Shown: positions 10,014-18,615 of the stretch, one piece after another
How positions within the stretch are numbered: the first letter of the stretch is position 1
Layout: each line of letters starts with the position of its first letter
Program-made: the position numbers and the translations under genes
Origin: Paenibacillus sp. Marseille-Q4541
Lineage (GTDB): Bacteria > Bacillota > Bacilli > Paenibacillales > Paenibacillaceae
Direction: 5' to 3'
Assembly (NCBI RefSeq): GCF_018310695.1
Contig: NZ_JAGXCY010000018.1
Coordinates: 1 to 50,263, forward strand
Length of the DNA: 50,263 nt
The notes under the pieces: model-generated
The model's input: only the letters and a program-made list of their open reading frames with translations
Database searches by the model: none
Told to the model about the DNA's origin: nothing

Positions 10014-10910
10014 CTATTCTTTAATCGCACCAATTAAGGCGCCTTTGATAAAGTACTTCTGCAAGAATGGATAAACGAGCAGAATGGGGAACGTCACAAT
10101 GATGGTCATCGTTGCACGGATAGCCTCAGGCGTAATATTTTTCATACTTTCACCATCCACATAACCTGTTGAAGAGGCATTACTCGTCATCTGACTCGTC
10201 GATTGCATCAGTATTTTCATCAGCTCGAATTGAAGTAAATTCAGGTTATCTTTCGTATTGTATAAGTAATTATCAAACCAAGAATTCCAATGTCCAACGG
10301 AATTGAACAATGTTATAGTAGCGAGAACCGGTAAGCTGATAGGTACGATAATTCGGAATAGAATCTGGAAGTCATTCGCACCTTCAATTCTTGCGGACTC
10401 TAGCAAGCCGTCTGGCAAACCTTCCATCGAAGTACGCATAATAATGACGTTAAATACCCCGATAAGTCCAGGTATGATGTAAACCCAGAAGGAGTTCGTC
10501 ATACCTAATCCTTTGATGAGCAAGTAAGAAGGGATGAGACCACCGCTCACATACATGCTAATAATCATCATTAAATTAATTGATTTTCGCAGGACGAAGT
10601 CTTTTCTAGTAAGTGTATAAGCTAGCATCATAGTGCAAGTCACTGACAAGAATGTCCCAAGTACGGTTCGAAGGACCGAGCGCACGGCCGCCATATACAA
10701 TGAGTGATCCTCGAAGACCAGTTTGTAATTGTCCAAGGTAAACTTATTCGGTAAAAAGTATACTTGACCTCGAATCGTATCCAGCGGATCATTCAGCGAT
10801 ACAGCTAATAGATTAATAAAAGGATATAAGGTGAAAAATCCCAATAAGGCGAGTAATATGTAGTTCACCACATCAAAGCTTAGATCTCTTAAACGAAGCC
10901 GAGGTTTCAT
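10014..10910 (-). CDS. Carbohydrate ABC transporter permease (YtcP/LplC-like)
   Basis: A 298-residue inner-membrane permease with about six hydrophobic helices. The cytoplasmic EAA-type loop (LLESARIEGANDFQILFRII) would dock an ATPase, and the C-terminus ends in the YFIKGALIGAIKE signature of CUT1 permeases. It is 26 bp downstream of its partner permease and is followed by the binding-protein gene, the usual lplB-lplC-lplA-like order. No nucleotide-binding subunit lies nearby, so it presumably uses a shared MsmX-type ATPase encoded elsewhere, as is known for CUT1 importers in Bacillus subtilis. Confidence 0.92.
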   Translation of the reverse strand: MKPRLRLRDLSFDVVNYILLALLGFFTLYPFINLLAVSLNDPLDTIRGQVYFLPNKFTLDNYKLVFEDHSLYMAAVRSVLRTVLGTFLSVTCTMMLAYTLTRKDFVLRKSINLMMIISMYVSGGLIPSYLLIKGLGMTNSFWVYIIPGLIGVFNVIIMRTSMEGLPDGLLESARIEGANDFQILFRIIVPISLPVLATITLFNSVGHWNSWFDNYLYNTKDNLNLLQFELMKILMQSTSQMTSNASSTGYVDGESMKNITPEAIRATMTIIVTFPILLVYPFLQKYFIKGALIGAIKE

Positions 10911-10936
10911 GGTTGCAAGTCACTCCTTCATTCAGG

Positions 10937-11890
10937 CTAGAATAAACGTATTCCGCTCGTTTTCTTCGCGAGAAAGTTAACGGATATCACGATGATTAAG
11001 CTGATAATCGATTTAAAAATACCTAGTGCTACACCGACTGAATATTGCCCGGAACCAAATGATAGATTTAGTGCATATAAGTCTAGTACTTCTGAATATT
11101 CCATATTAAGCGGATTACTTAATAAAAACTGCGATTCATATCCAATATTGATGATATTGCCCATCGATAAGATCAGTAATATAATGGCTGTCGGCATAAT
11201 ACTCGGGATAGAGATGTTCCACATTTTCTGAAATCGCCCAGCTCCATCCACATCAGCTGCTTCATACAAATCCGGATTAATCCCGGCGAGTACGGCCAAG
11301 TAGATAATCGTACTCCAGCCCAGTTCCTTCCACAGTCCAATTAATGTGTTGATAAACCAGAATAATTTCCCTTCCCCCATAATAAACATAGACTCTTTCA
11401 GAATTCCCATCTTGATTAACAAATCATTTACGATTCCCTCAGGGGCTAAGAAAGTAAGCACGATATTGGCAATAACGACCATGGAAACAAAGTGAGGAAT
11501 ATAGGTTACCGTCTGGATCGTTCGCTTGAAAAAGGAATGACGCACTTCGTTCAAGAGCAGTGCCAGTACGATTGCACCAACAAAACCCGATACAAGGCTC
11601 ATCCCACTCATCGCTAGCGTATTACGCAACACGAGGAAGAACCGCTCATCATGAAAAAGCGTGACAAAGTTATCGAGACCAACCCAGGGACTTTTCCAGA
11701 TTCCTTTACCTGGGGAATAACGTTGAAAGGCCATCATCCAGCCCCACAAAGGTATGTATGAGAAAATGAATAATAAGACTACGAATGGGACTGACATGAT
11801 CAGAAGCTGATATTGAGACTTAAGTTTGATCAGAAGCTTACGGTTCTTCTTCTTTCTTGAATTCAGCTCCGGTGCCGTTGATAAGTTCAT
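10937..11890 (-). CDS. Carbohydrate ABC transporter permease (LplB-like)
   Basis: A 317-residue membrane protein with an N-terminal basic region, about six helices and the EAA loop (LYEAADVDGAGRFQKMWNIS). The motif WGWMMAFQRYSPGKG after the first helix is typical of LplB-type permeases. It is the first gene of module 1 and forms a heterodimer with the next gene product to make the import channel. A sigma-A-like promoter candidate lies 35-63 bp upstream on the same strand, and the 212-bp upstream region is shared with the divergent sulfatase gene. Confidence 0.92.
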   Translation of the reverse strand: MNLSTAPELNSRKKKNRKLLIKLKSQYQLLIMSVPFVVLLFIFSYIPLWGWMMAFQRYSPGKGIWKSPWVGLDNFVTLFHDERFFLVLRNTLAMSGMSLVSGFVGAIVLALLLNEVRHSFFKRTIQTVTYIPHFVSMVVIANIVLTFLAPEGIVNDLLIKMGILKESMFIMGEGKLFWFINTLIGLWKELGWSTIIYLAVLAGINPDLYEAADVDGAGRFQKMWNISIPSIMPTAIILLILSMGNIINIGYESQFLLSNPLNMEYSEVLDLYALNLSFGSGQYSVGVALGIFKSIISLIIVISVNFLAKKTSGIRLF

Positions 11891-11924
11891 GGAGTTTGCT
11901 CACACCCTTCTTTTCAATACCTTA

Positions 11925-11953
11925 ATTGTAAGAAAGTGTAAAATAGCTAACAA
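11925..11953 (-). promoter_or_regulatory. Candidate sigma-A promoter of module 1
   Basis: On the minus strand TTGTTA (11948-11953) and TACAAT (11925-11930) are separated by exactly 17 bp and lie 35 bp upstream of the first permease ATG. The -35 box is one or two bases off consensus, which suits an AraC-type activated promoter. No RNA evidence is available. Confidence 0.45.
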
Positions 11954-12020
11954 CCACAGCACCTAAAGAATATAGCCATTGTAATTAAAGGGGGTTTCTA
12001 TTTTATTCAATCAAATGCAA

Positions 12021-12034
12021 TGAAGGCGCTTTGG
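12021..12034. promoter_or_regulatory. Weak cre-like site between module 1 and the sulfatase
   Basis: TGAAGGCGCTTTGG resembles the CcpA operator (TGNAARCGNWWWCA) in its core but misses the last two positions and one A. It lies about 69 bp upstream of the sulfatase ATG and about 130 bp upstream of the first permease gene. Tentative. Confidence 0.25.
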
Positions 12035-12102
12035 TAAAAGGCTACTGTTTCGGGGAATAAACACATAACTTAAGGTAAATACCTACCGAAGGATGTGTAT
12101 CT

Positions 12103-13851
12103 ATGAGTGAAACTCCTATTTCACTGCGGGGAGTGGGAAAGCCTAATTTTCTCGTGCTCCTCGTAGATGAGGAACGATATCCCCCTGTTTATGAATCGGC
12201 GGAAATAAAGGAATGGCGCAAACAAAATCTCATTGCTCAAGAACGCTTAAAATCTCATAGCCTGGAGTTCCATAGACATTATATAGGAAGTACAGCATGT
12301 TGCCCCAGCCGGGCTACCCTGTTTACCGGGCATTATCCTTCTCTGCATGGAGTTAGCCAGACGACAGGTATGGCCAAGGAATCCTTCGACTCTGACATGT
12401 ACTGGCTCGATCGAAATACAGTTCCCACCATGGGAGATTACTTTCGCGAAGCCGGCTACCAAACTTTTTATAAAGGCAAATGGCACATATCGGAGGAAGA
12501 CATTATAAATCCTGGGACGCACCAAAGCCTGCCAAGCTACAACACGATGACCGGCGTGCCAGACAAGAAATTAGAACATTTATATGATCGTGCTGACCGT
12601 CTAGAAAATTACGGTTTTTCGAGCTGGATTGGACCTGAACCCCACGGAAGAAACCCACGGAATTCCGGTTCCTCTGCCGCTTTCGGAGTCAGCGGTAGAG
12701 ATGAATTTTATGCAGATGAAGTCGTTGAACTCCTCCAATCCCTTGAACACCAAAAAAGACATGACCATAACGCAAAACCTTGGTTAGTCGTATCTTCCTT
12801 TGTGAACCCACATGATATTGTGTTATATGGAGCAATCACTGCGCAGCTCCCTATGTTCCGGTTTGAGGTAGACCCGACAGTGCCGTCCGTGGATCCTCCG
12901 CCAACCCTACATGAGTCGCTGATCACGAAACCCCGCTGTCAGGCTAGCTACCGCGAGATTTATCCAACAGCTTTGCAGCCTATTAATAACGAACCCTTTT
13001 ATCGTCAGCTTTACTACCAACTGCAAAAGAACGTGGATAGGGAAATGTTGAAAGTGTTGGATGCTCTTACTCGTTCTTCTCTCTATGACAACACTATTGT
13101 TATTTTCACATCGGATCATGGGGATTTGTTAGGTGCTCACGGCCATCTCCATCAAAAATGGTACAGTGCCTATGAAGAGTTTCTTCATGTCCCTTTCCTC
13201 ATTCACAATAAACACCTGTTCCCGCAATCTAGAAATGTAGATACATTGACGAGTCATATTGACCTTCTGCCCACCATGCTTGGGCTTGCTAACGTTAATA
13301 TTGAAGAAATCCGATGCCGCTTAGAAAGCAGATTCAGCGAAGCACGCCCACTTGTAGGGCGTGACCTCACTCCTTTGATCTTGAAACAAAACCATACGGA
13401 TATATCGGATGACCCGATTTATTTTATGACAGACGATGATGTCACCCGGGGTCAACACCAAACAAACCCTATGGGGGAGCACTATCCATCGGTTATTCAG
13501 CCTAACCATATCGAGACTATAATGATGAACATCTACACGAATGATAAAAAAGAATTGTGGAAATTCTCCCGCTATTTTGACAACGCACAATTCTGGAGTC
13601 AGCCTGGGGTAGAAGATGTAACGGTCCAGCCTGTTAGAGGAAAAGCGTCCGCACCATGGGTAAAGACCGTTAAAACAGAGCCTGTACATGATGAGTATGA
13701 GTTGTACAATGTATCCGATGATCCTCTAGAATCATGTAATCTAGCGCATCCTGCCTTTGCAACGCAGTATTCTAGAAGCATTCAACAATGGATGATGCAG
13801 CAATTGGATGAGCAACGACAGCAAAAACGTCTATATCCTTGTCATACTTGA
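12103..13851 (+). CDS. Type I sulfatase (formylglycine-dependent)
   Basis: A 582-residue alkaline-phosphatase-superfamily enzyme. The Cys-type sulfatase signature CCPSRATLFTG gives C66 as the residue converted to formylglycine, with R70 beside it. Other metal/active-site motifs are visible: LLVDEERYP near the N-terminus (Asp-Glu where many sulfatases have Asp-Asp), YKGKWHIS, and FTSDHGDLLGAHG. There is no signal peptide, so hydrolysis of a sulfate ester would be cytoplasmic. A GAAGGATG ribosome-binding site is 8-9 bp upstream. It is divergent from module 1 and separated by 212 bp, suggesting co-regulation and removal of sulfate from the same imported glycan. No sulfatase-maturating enzyme lies in the window. 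A phosphonate or phosphodiester hydrolase is the main alternative. Confidence 0.87.
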   Translation: MSETPISLRGVGKPNFLVLLVDEERYPPVYESAEIKEWRKQNLIAQERLKSHSLEFHRHYIGSTACCPSRATLFTGHYPSLHGVSQTTGMAKESFDSDMYWLDRNTVPTMGDYFREAGYQTFYKGKWHISEEDIINPGTHQSLPSYNTMTGVPDKKLEHLYDRADRLENYGFSSWIGPEPHGRNPRNSGSSAAFGVSGRDEFYADEVVELLQSLEHQKRHDHNAKPWLVVSSFVNPHDIVLYGAITAQLPMFRFEVDPTVPSVDPPPTLHESLITKPRCQASYREIYPTALQPINNEPFYRQLYYQLQKNVDREMLKVLDALTRSSLYDNTIVIFTSDHGDLLGAHGHLHQKWYSAYEEFLHVPFLIHNKHLFPQSRNVDTLTSHIDLLPTMLGLANVNIEEIRCRLESRFSEARPLVGRDLTPLILKQNHTDISDDPIYFMTDDDVTRGQHQTNPMGEHYPSVIQPNHIETIMMNIYTNDKKELWKFSRYFDNAQFWSQPGVEDVTVQPVRGKASAPWVKTVKTEPVHDEYELYNVSDDPLESCNLAHPAFATQYSRSIQQWMMQQLDEQRQQKRLYPCHT

Positions 13852-13877
13852 CTATTTTGAAATTTCGCCTAAAAAAG

Positions 13878-13915
13878 AAAAATGAGATGTTGCAAACATG
13901 CAGCATCTCATTTTC
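13878..13915. terminator. Bidirectional terminator between sulfatase and AMP-ligase genes
   Basis: AAAATGAGATG / CATCTCATTTT stem with A-rich and T-rich flanks on both sides, placed in the 77-bp gap between two convergent genes. It can serve both strands. Confidence 0.85.
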
Positions 13916-13928
13916 TTATTTGTTGTAT

Positions 13929-15470
13929 TTAAGGGGTATCACCCGGCTCTGATGGAACCGAAGATGCACTACTCTCTCTAAGCGCACGGCGCAGCGTTTT
14001 GCCGGAACTATTCTTTGGAAGTTCTTCTATAAATTCAATGAAAGCCGGAAGTTTGTATTTGACGAGCCTTTCCTTACAGAACTCCATAAGTCCATCTGAA
14101 GTTAGCTGCTGATCATTTCTAACGACAAATGCTTTTACCTTCTCTCCAAATACATCATCCTTAACTCCAATGACTGCCGCCTCAAACACGCCCGGGTGCT
14201 GATAGATCACTTCTTCTACTTCCCGAGGATAGACGTTATATCCGCCGACATTGATCATATCCTTTTTCCGATCCACGATAAAAATATAGCCTTCCTCATC
14301 CATCTGGGCAAGGTCTCCTGTATAAAGCCAGCCGTCCTTCAAGGCTGCTGCTGTCGCTTCAGGCATATTAAAATATCCTTGCATCACATTCGGGCCCTTC
14401 ACGATCAGTTCCCCTACTTCTCCGCGAGGAAGCTCATTCCCATCTACATCTATCACTTTATTGATAACATCAGGTATATTTACCCCTACAGATCCCCATT
14501 TTCTTATCCCCCCAGGCGGATTAAAAGCCGTCACCGGCGAAGCTTCCGAGAGCCCATACCCCTCACTTATTTTCACTTGAAACTTCTCTTCAAATTTATG
14601 AAGTACCTCTACAGGAAGCGAAGCTCCCCCAGAAGAACATAAACGAATGGAGGTAAAATCTTCCCTCTTCGCATCTGGATACTGTAATAAAAAGCTATAC
14701 ATTGTAGGCACACCAGAGAACATGGTTGCCTGCTGTTCACGAATAGTTCTCATGATCTCCGCAGGTTGGAAGCGCGGCATAATCAGAATGGTAGACCCTA
14801 CAGCAAGAGGAGCATTCACACAGACGGTCATACAGTAGATATGGAACATAGGGAGGACGGTTACCACTTTGTCTGTACTTTGGATACCGAATATCGTATG
14901 GAGTGCATGAGCGTTAGTAGCCAAATTTCGGTGAGATAACATGGCTCCTTTCGGCTTGCCGGTTGTACCCGAAGTATACAAAATAACGGCAGTATCATTA
15001 TTATCATTGTAAACGGATACAATATTATCATCACCAGAGGCTATTAACGCTTCCCAAGAGGAAGAACCTGTCTCTGCATTGGTGTACACCGTAAGCCGAA
15101 CCGAGGGAATCTTCTCACTTAGTACTGCAATCATAGGTTTCAACGCCCCTACTGCAATCACGGCAGTAGCCCCACTGTTACCGAGAATATAGGCAATCTC
15201 CTCCGGTTTATACGTCGGATTTACCGGGACGACAATTCCGCCTAGATGAAGAATACCATAGTAGGAAATGATGAACTCCGGTGAATTGCCTAGCAATAAT
15301 ACAACCTTATCCCCTTTGGCAATGCCATGAGAAGCGAGCCCGGAAGAACACTGGCTAATTTGCTGCATCAGTTCAGCATAAGATGTACTTTTTTCCTGAA
15401 ACACGTAAGCTGGGTGATCGGGGTTGCTTGCTGCACTCTTCTCCAAAATACGGACCAAATTCCAACTCAT
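13929..15470 (-). CDS. AMP-forming acyl-CoA ligase (long-chain fatty acid-CoA ligase-like)
   Basis: Adenylate-forming enzyme that activates a carboxylic acid with ATP and transfers it to CoA. Motifs appear in order: the ATP-binding loop YTSGTTGKPKGAMLSH, GYGLSEASP, the adenylate motif YTGDLAQ, the hinge region VDRKKDMINVGGYNVYPRE and the catalytic Lys in PKNSSGKTLRRAL. I chose the ATG at 15468-15470 (513 residues, MSWNLVRILEK) because AAGGAG lies 11 bp upstream. An ATG 39 bp earlier, at 15509, is in frame but has no ribosome-binding site. It is a single gene convergent with the sulfatase. The acid substrate cannot be read from the sequence; it resembles LcfB/FadD-type ligases. Confidence 0.88.
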   Translation of the reverse strand: MSWNLVRILEKSAASNPDHPAYVFQEKSTSYAELMQQISQCSSGLASHGIAKGDKVVLLLGNSPEFIISYYGILHLGGIVVPVNPTYKPEEIAYILGNSGATAVIAVGALKPMIAVLSEKIPSVRLTVYTNAETGSSSWEALIASGDDNIVSVYNDNNDTAVILYTSGTTGKPKGAMLSHRNLATNAHALHTIFGIQSTDKVVTVLPMFHIYCMTVCVNAPLAVGSTILIMPRFQPAEIMRTIREQQATMFSGVPTMYSFLLQYPDAKREDFTSIRLCSSGGASLPVEVLHKFEEKFQVKISEGYGLSEASPVTAFNPPGGIRKWGSVGVNIPDVINKVIDVDGNELPRGEVGELIVKGPNVMQGYFNMPEATAAALKDGWLYTGDLAQMDEEGYIFIVDRKKDMINVGGYNVYPREVEEVIYQHPGVFEAAVIGVKDDVFGEKVKAFVVRNDQQLTSDGLMEFCKERLVKYKLPAFIEFIEELPKNSSGKTLRRALRESSASSVPSEPGDTP

Positions 15471-15780
15471 GAGGTATCCATCTCCTTTTTTGAACCGCTG
15501 TAGGGTCATTTTGGTGATGTCAGCAGTACTCCAATTACCCCTAGATATATTATTGGAAGCGGTAATAAATTCCTATGTAACCATAACAAAGCTTATAAAT
15601 GTTTAACTAATCTCCCCTATCACTCGCTATAAGTAATTGGGATATGACATAATTTACCTAATGATAAACAATAACTAAACAAGGATGTGATCCACTTCAA
15701 GTACTTCATTAAGCTGAATGTCATGAGTATTCTGTATGCCTTGCTTCTCATTATCCTGATCGAACTTCAGGTGAATATAT

Positions 15781-15815
15781 ACCAAAAAAAACCACTTCAT
15801 TATCGAGGCGGTTTT
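15781..15815 (-). terminator. Terminator of the APH-fold kinase gene
   Basis: On the minus strand AAAACCGCCTC pairs with GAAGTGGTTTT (one mismatch, one G-U) and is followed by an unbroken T run. It lies 34 bp past the stop of the kinase gene. The rest of the 15471-15848 gap holds no supported gene. Confidence 0.75.
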
Positions 15816-15848
15816 CTTAGGATATATCGTATCAGAATACACGTCATT

Positions 15849-16862
15849 TTAGCGCACAGAACCCACTATCGACTCGGACATCATTATTTTTTCTTCAGCC
15901 AATATTTTTCTGAATTTCTGAACCAGTCCGTCATACCATGCCGGCGCCTCATTCACGACTTCTTCTGACCTCTCAAGAGAACAGAGCAACCGGGTATATC
16001 CATGCACGCGTTCAAACCGCCTCAGGACAGCGTATGTGTAATTCCAATCTTCCGGAATCGTACGCACCGAGCCGTATCCTTTCAAGAACGAAGATACCCT
16101 CTCCTCTGAATCCTCCAAGTATCTCCCCTGTTCGTCGCAATCATCTTCGAGCACCCGAACCAAATCCATCATATAAAAATGGACCATCGTATCGTCAAAA
16201 TCAATGACATCCGAGATACATCCATCTTCAAACATCACATTGTCGAGCTGAAAATCATAATGGACGAGACCGATATTCGTCTCATCTTCAGTCCAATGTT
16301 CCAGTTCTTCTCTTACCAGAGCAAGCTCTTGCTTAGCAACGGTTTCCTCTGGATGTCTTTGAAGTATCTTTTCCGCATCATTCAAAATCTCGCTCCAGTG
16401 CTTTCTTCCGGAGTTCTTATGCTCATACCTTTGAGATAACTCATGCAGCTCGGCTAGCGCCCTTCCCCATTGCTCCGCCTCTTCTTCCGTAGGCTGCCTA
16501 TAGATATGATCCCCGCTCGCTTCTGAGAAAACGACGGCATAATAGATGCCTTCTTCCGTCTGCAATTCCTCTAGATATTCACCCGCCTGAGAAGCGATGA
16601 GGCTGACACAAGGAAAGCCGTGATCCTTCAAATACATCATGAAATGAAGCTCTGCCTCCAGCTGTTCTCGTTGATGATCACTTGCACTACTGAACCTTAG
16701 CCACTGTTTAATGCCGCTGGATTCAAAGTGATACACCACATTAGAACTGGCACGCCAGAACTGAAGTGTCCCCTCGTCACAGTCCCATTTTGCTGAGAAA
16801 GCCTCAGCGAGTGTATTTCCTCGCAAAGCGTACACCATTTCTTTCAAATTCATCATCCGCAT
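15849..16862 (-). CDS. APH-fold small-molecule kinase (COG2334-like phosphotransferase)
   Basis: A 337-residue protein of the aminoglycoside phosphotransferase / homoserine kinase II / SrkA superfamily. The Brenner-type catalytic loop LVHYDFQLDNVMF (about residue 200) supplies the catalytic Asp and Asn, and the metal-binding DFD follows in SDVIDFDDT. The N-lobe is short and acidic. It is not a close match to any named resistance enzyme, so a metabolite or protein kinase role is as likely as drug modification. It stands alone, with its own terminator, between the AMP-ligase and module 2 regulator genes on the same strand. The 160-bp upstream gap shows nothing I can name. Confidence 0.8.
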   Translation of the reverse strand: MRMMNLKEMVYALRGNTLAEAFSAKWDCDEGTLQFWRASSNVVYHFESSGIKQWLRFSSASDHQREQLEAELHFMMYLKDHGFPCVSLIASQAGEYLEELQTEEGIYYAVVFSEASGDHIYRQPTEEEAEQWGRALAELHELSQRYEHKNSGRKHWSEILNDAEKILQRHPEETVAKQELALVREELEHWTEDETNIGLVHYDFQLDNVMFEDGCISDVIDFDDTMVHFYMMDLVRVLEDDCDEQGRYLEDSEERVSSFLKGYGSVRTIPEDWNYTYAVLRRFERVHGYTRLLCSLERSEEVVNEAPAWYDGLVQKFRKILAEEKIMMSESIVGSVR

Positions 16863-17022
16863 TCCCCCATCCCTTATTCCTTACAAGCGGAACTATATCA
16901 TGCAGAGAAAGATTCCGGGTGGGAGAGAACAGGTAAGTACAAGAAATACTGCGTACGGTGGACAATACGAACAGTTCATAGTGTTCCTTTTTCTCTAGCG
17001 AATGCTTCGAACTTGCCTCAAT

Positions 17023-18615
17023 CTATAACCCCAGCATCTCATTTCGAAGACATGCATTTCGGTATTCGGACGGAGAGACCCCGACCATTTTTTTAAATAC
17101 ACGGCTAAAATAGTTAGGATCTCTGTATCCGATCTGCACACTGATCTCCTTCACAACCTGCTTCGGATCTGCCAGCAGTTCCTGTGCTTTGCCAATCCGT
17201 AAGGAAGTCAGGTAATCAATAAAGGTAACGCCACAGCGTTCATGAAACATTTTGCTAAAATAGTGGGGGTTTAAACCTATGTGCTCAGCTACCTCCTCCA
17301 GAGACAGCTCCTTCACGTAATACTCTGCCATGAATGTCTTAGCCTTCTCAATACTCCCGCGCTGCTCATCCCTATACATTTCATTCAGCTTCTCAAGCAT
17401 CAATTTGAGCTGGAACTGCGCATGCGTACGTAAACTTTGCTCATCTTTTAATGCAGATAGCCCCCCAAGCTTTGGAAGCAGAATCCCCTTCTCTTTCAAT
17501 AACTTGAGCATCTGAGAAAATAATTTACCGAGGTCATGCTTCACTCGTTCCAGATCATAATTTGTCATTCGTAGGAGCTCAGATAGATAATCATCGAAAA
17601 CTTCCTCTGCCTCTGTTCCGTTCCCTCTTCGTACTTGTTGTAGCAACTGCTGCTCACTCTCGTGCGGATAGGGATAATCATCGTCCATTTCCATTGGAAT
17701 ATCCTCATAAAAACAGATCGCAGACTTTCCTGAAATTTGTGAAGCCAGCAAAGCTTCATGATACGAACGGACCCACATCGTTGCAGAAGAATACAGATTG
17801 CCGATTCCAATACTCACTTTAATATCGCCATGCCCTCGCTGTCCCTGCTGTAAAAGAAATCTTGCCATATGAGACGCTTGGGAACGTATAGTTCTTCTTC
17901 CTGCACCCTCTTCTTTGTCAGGCGGGAAGAACAAACATGGAAAATATCCTCCGATGGCAGGGCCGATGTGACAACCTTCAAAGGTCTTCATATACCCTCG
18001 CATCTCATTTTGAATTAGCCTCTGCTGCTCCTCAGCCATTGTGCCGCTGCTGCTAATAGCAAAAACCATGGCATACCCCGCACTGTTCTCCTTGATCCCT
18101 ACGTCTTTCGCATAGCGCTTTGTCTCCTCACTCATCGCTCTCTCCTGACAAATCGCCGCAACCCATTCCGCTTCGATAAGCACACATGCTTGTTGAACTT
18201 GTTGCGCTCGTTCCTGCTCCCTTTGGATATCTTGCCGACTAACATCAATCCCCGCCAGAACCGTCTTTACCGCACTGATCATCTGATCCTTTTTACAAGG
18301 CTTTAGTAAATATTCCTTCACGCCGTACTTCATCACCCGCCGGGCATATTCAAATTCATCAAAAGCAGACACCATAATAAACTGCATATCGGGATACTCA
18401 TTGCATAGTAAAGACACGGCTTCTATACCATCGATGCCTGGCATTTTAACATCCATTGTGACTACATCCGGACGTAACTGATGTGCCATCTCTACAGCAA
18501 TACGCCCGTTCTCCGCTTCGCCTACGACAAGGACTTCAGGCAGATGTCTTTCAATCATCATACGCAAGGCACTGCGCTCAATCTGCTCATCATCCACAAT
18601 CAGCATTTTATACAT
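17023..18615 (-). CDS. Response regulator, receiver plus AraC-type domain (module 2)
   Basis: A 530-residue YesN-like regulator. The receiver domain has LIVDDE, D55 in VVTMDVKMPG and the Lys of EYLLKPCKKD. The C-terminal AraC domain has two helix-turn-helix units (LSLEEVAEHIGLNPHYFSKM and the later QIGYRDPNYFSRVFKKMVGV). It overlaps the kinase gene by 8 bp. With the kinase and the anchored sugar-binding protein it forms a three-part sensing system that probably activates the module 2 transporter genes upstream. Confidence 0.92.
   Translation of the reverse strand: MYKMLIVDDEQIERSALRMMIERHLPEVLVVGEAENGRIAVEMAHQLRPDVVTMDVKMPGIDGIEAVSLLCNEYPDMQFIMVSAFDEFEYARRVMKYGVKEYLLKPCKKDQMISAVKTVLAGIDVSRQDIQREQERAQQVQQACVLIEAEWVAAICQERAMSEETKRYAKDVGIKENSAGYAMVFAISSSGTMAEEQQRLIQNEMRGYMKTFEGCHIGPAIGGYFPCLFFPPDKEEGAGRRTIRSQASHMARFLLQQGQRGHGDIKVSIGIGNLYSSATMWVRSYHEALLASQISGKSAICFYEDIPMEMDDDYPYPHESEQQLLQQVRRGNGTEAEEVFDDYLSELLRMTNYDLERVKHDLGKLFSQMLKLLKEKGILLPKLGGLSALKDEQSLRTHAQFQLKLMLEKLNEMYRDEQRGSIEKAKTFMAEYYVKELSLEEVAEHIGLNPHYFSKMFHERCGVTFIDYLTSLRIGKAQELLADPKQVVKEISVQIGYRDPNYFSRVFKKMVGVSPSEYRNACLRNEMLGL

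Noticed and set aside
14196..14642. 148-codon plus-strand frame inside the AMP-ligase gene
   Set aside because: Antisense to well-conserved adenylation motifs; a shadow frame.
13929..15509. Longer start (15509) for the AMP-ligase
   Set aside because: The extra 13 residues have no ribosome-binding site, whereas the ATG at 15470 has AAGGAG upstream.
15687..15968. Plus-strand frame starting GTG after AAGGATG, encoding a hydrophobic N-terminus
   Set aside because: It runs through the terminator stem and then antisense to the end of the APH-fold kinase gene, and its sequence past residue 40 does not look like protein.
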